Below, piece by piece: positions 33,107-33,340 of a stretch of 33,340 nt of DNA. Made by a program: the position numbers and the translations under genes. The stretch comes from Geovibrio ferrireducens (GTDB lineage Bacteria > Chrysiogenota > Deferribacteres > Deferribacterales > Geovibrionaceae). The stretch lies in contig NZ_JAJAPB010000019.1 in assembly GCF_026226615.1 (NCBI RefSeq), forward strand, positions 1-33,340, written 5' to 3'. Numbering within the stretch: position 1 is the first letter of the stretch; every line of letters starts with the position of its first letter. The notes beneath the pieces are model-generated. The model worked only from the letters and a program-made list of their open reading frames with translations, did no database searches and was not told the DNA's origin.

Positions 33107-33135
33107 CATATATGCAGTTATGAACAATATGTCAA
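33107..33135 (-). promoter_or_regulatory. Sigma-70 promoter of the panBCD-cheW-recG run
   Basis: On the minus strand a perfect TTGACA (33130-33135) and TATATG (33107-33112) are 17 bases apart. Transcription would begin near 33100, about 100 bases before the chosen GTG start of panB, which also argues against the 33097 start. Confidence 0.7.
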
Positions 33136-33217
33136 GGATAAATAAGGGCGCGGAAACGTGAGCCGCCCCACCGAGCTTTATCTGAACTCCAGCTTCATTC
33201 TATACAAGCGTTTCTGT

Positions 33218-33302
33218 GTCACTGCGAGGAGCGGGAGCGACGCGGCAGTCTCTGAATATACTGAGAGATTGCTTCACCATTTCATGGTTCGCAATTGTAT
33301 AT
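33218..33302. repeat. REP-like intergenic repeat
   Basis: GTGTCACTGCGAGGAGCG, then GAGCGACGCGGCAGTCTC, a short AT spacer and GAGAGATTGCTTC form the familiar dispersed stem-loop type with TCAYTGCGAGGAGCG and AATCTC ends. The last 40 bases of the window show nothing recognisable. Confidence 0.5.
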
Positions 33303-33340
33303 GTCAAGTAATTCGAGGACAAATATCGTTTAACTGCTGC

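Overview
This window looks like chromosomal DNA from an anaerobic, respiring Gram-negative bacterium. The pointers are an Mla-type lipid transport system, several outer-membrane beta-barrels with Sec signal peptides, a periplasmic multihaem cytochrome, menaquinone synthesis by the futalosine route (MqnD), a class 1B PyrD/PyrK pair, sigma-54 regulation and a CheW. The mix resembles the Deferribacterota (Geovibrio/Denitrovibrio-like), but that placement is inference from gene content. No rRNA, tRNA, CRISPR array, insertion sequence or prophage was found.

Layout. (1) 93-8380, plus strand: a tight run of prfB, alr, mlaE, mlaF, an MCE (MlaD-like) protein with a beta-barrel-like C-terminal part, mqnD and a GAF-containing ptsP. 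(2) 8523-13468, plus strand: a more AT-rich accessory cluster of a secreted FAD-dependent reductase, a Crp/Fnr-type regulator, a PF13557-type outer-membrane channel, a periplasmic tetrahaem cytochrome and an MFS transporter. I read it as a split flavocytochrome c reductase with its own regulator and transport route. The flavoprotein lacks every residue that marks a fumarate reductase, so its substrate is unknown. This is the best candidate for an undescribed system here. (3) 13505-16902, minus strand: an operon of gph-like phosphatase, MtaD-like deaminase and purB. (4) 17023-18436, plus strand: an Rrf2 regulator, then a structured leader ending in a terminator, then a yigI-type acyl-CoA thioesterase. 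(5) 18437-21193: a porin with a good sigma-54 promoter and an upstream palindrome, convergent with a sensor-less sigma-54 activator of PspF size. (6) 21477-22056: a HicAB toxin-antitoxin pair. (7) 22262-27185, minus strand: carB-pyrK-pyrD. (8) 27318-27854, minus strand: a small SWIM zinc-finger protein with an HTH-like tail, followed by 280 bp dense in inverted repeats. (9) 28135-33001, minus strand: panB-panC-panD-cheW-recG behind a near-consensus sigma-70 promoter.

How the parts fit. Most of the window is housekeeping: translation termination, cell-wall D-alanine, envelope lipid traffic, menaquinone, purine, pyrimidine and pantothenate synthesis, and DNA repair. Menaquinone is the natural electron donor pool for a periplasmic reductase such as the one in region 2, but no quinol-oxidising NapC/CymA-type partner is visible, so electrons would have to come from a protein encoded elsewhere. 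Regulatory structure lies mainly in the non-coding stretches at 17461-17986, 18437-18961, 21194-21476 and 27855-28134. A hairpin-bearing repeat family recurs at 1-41 and 27900-28030.
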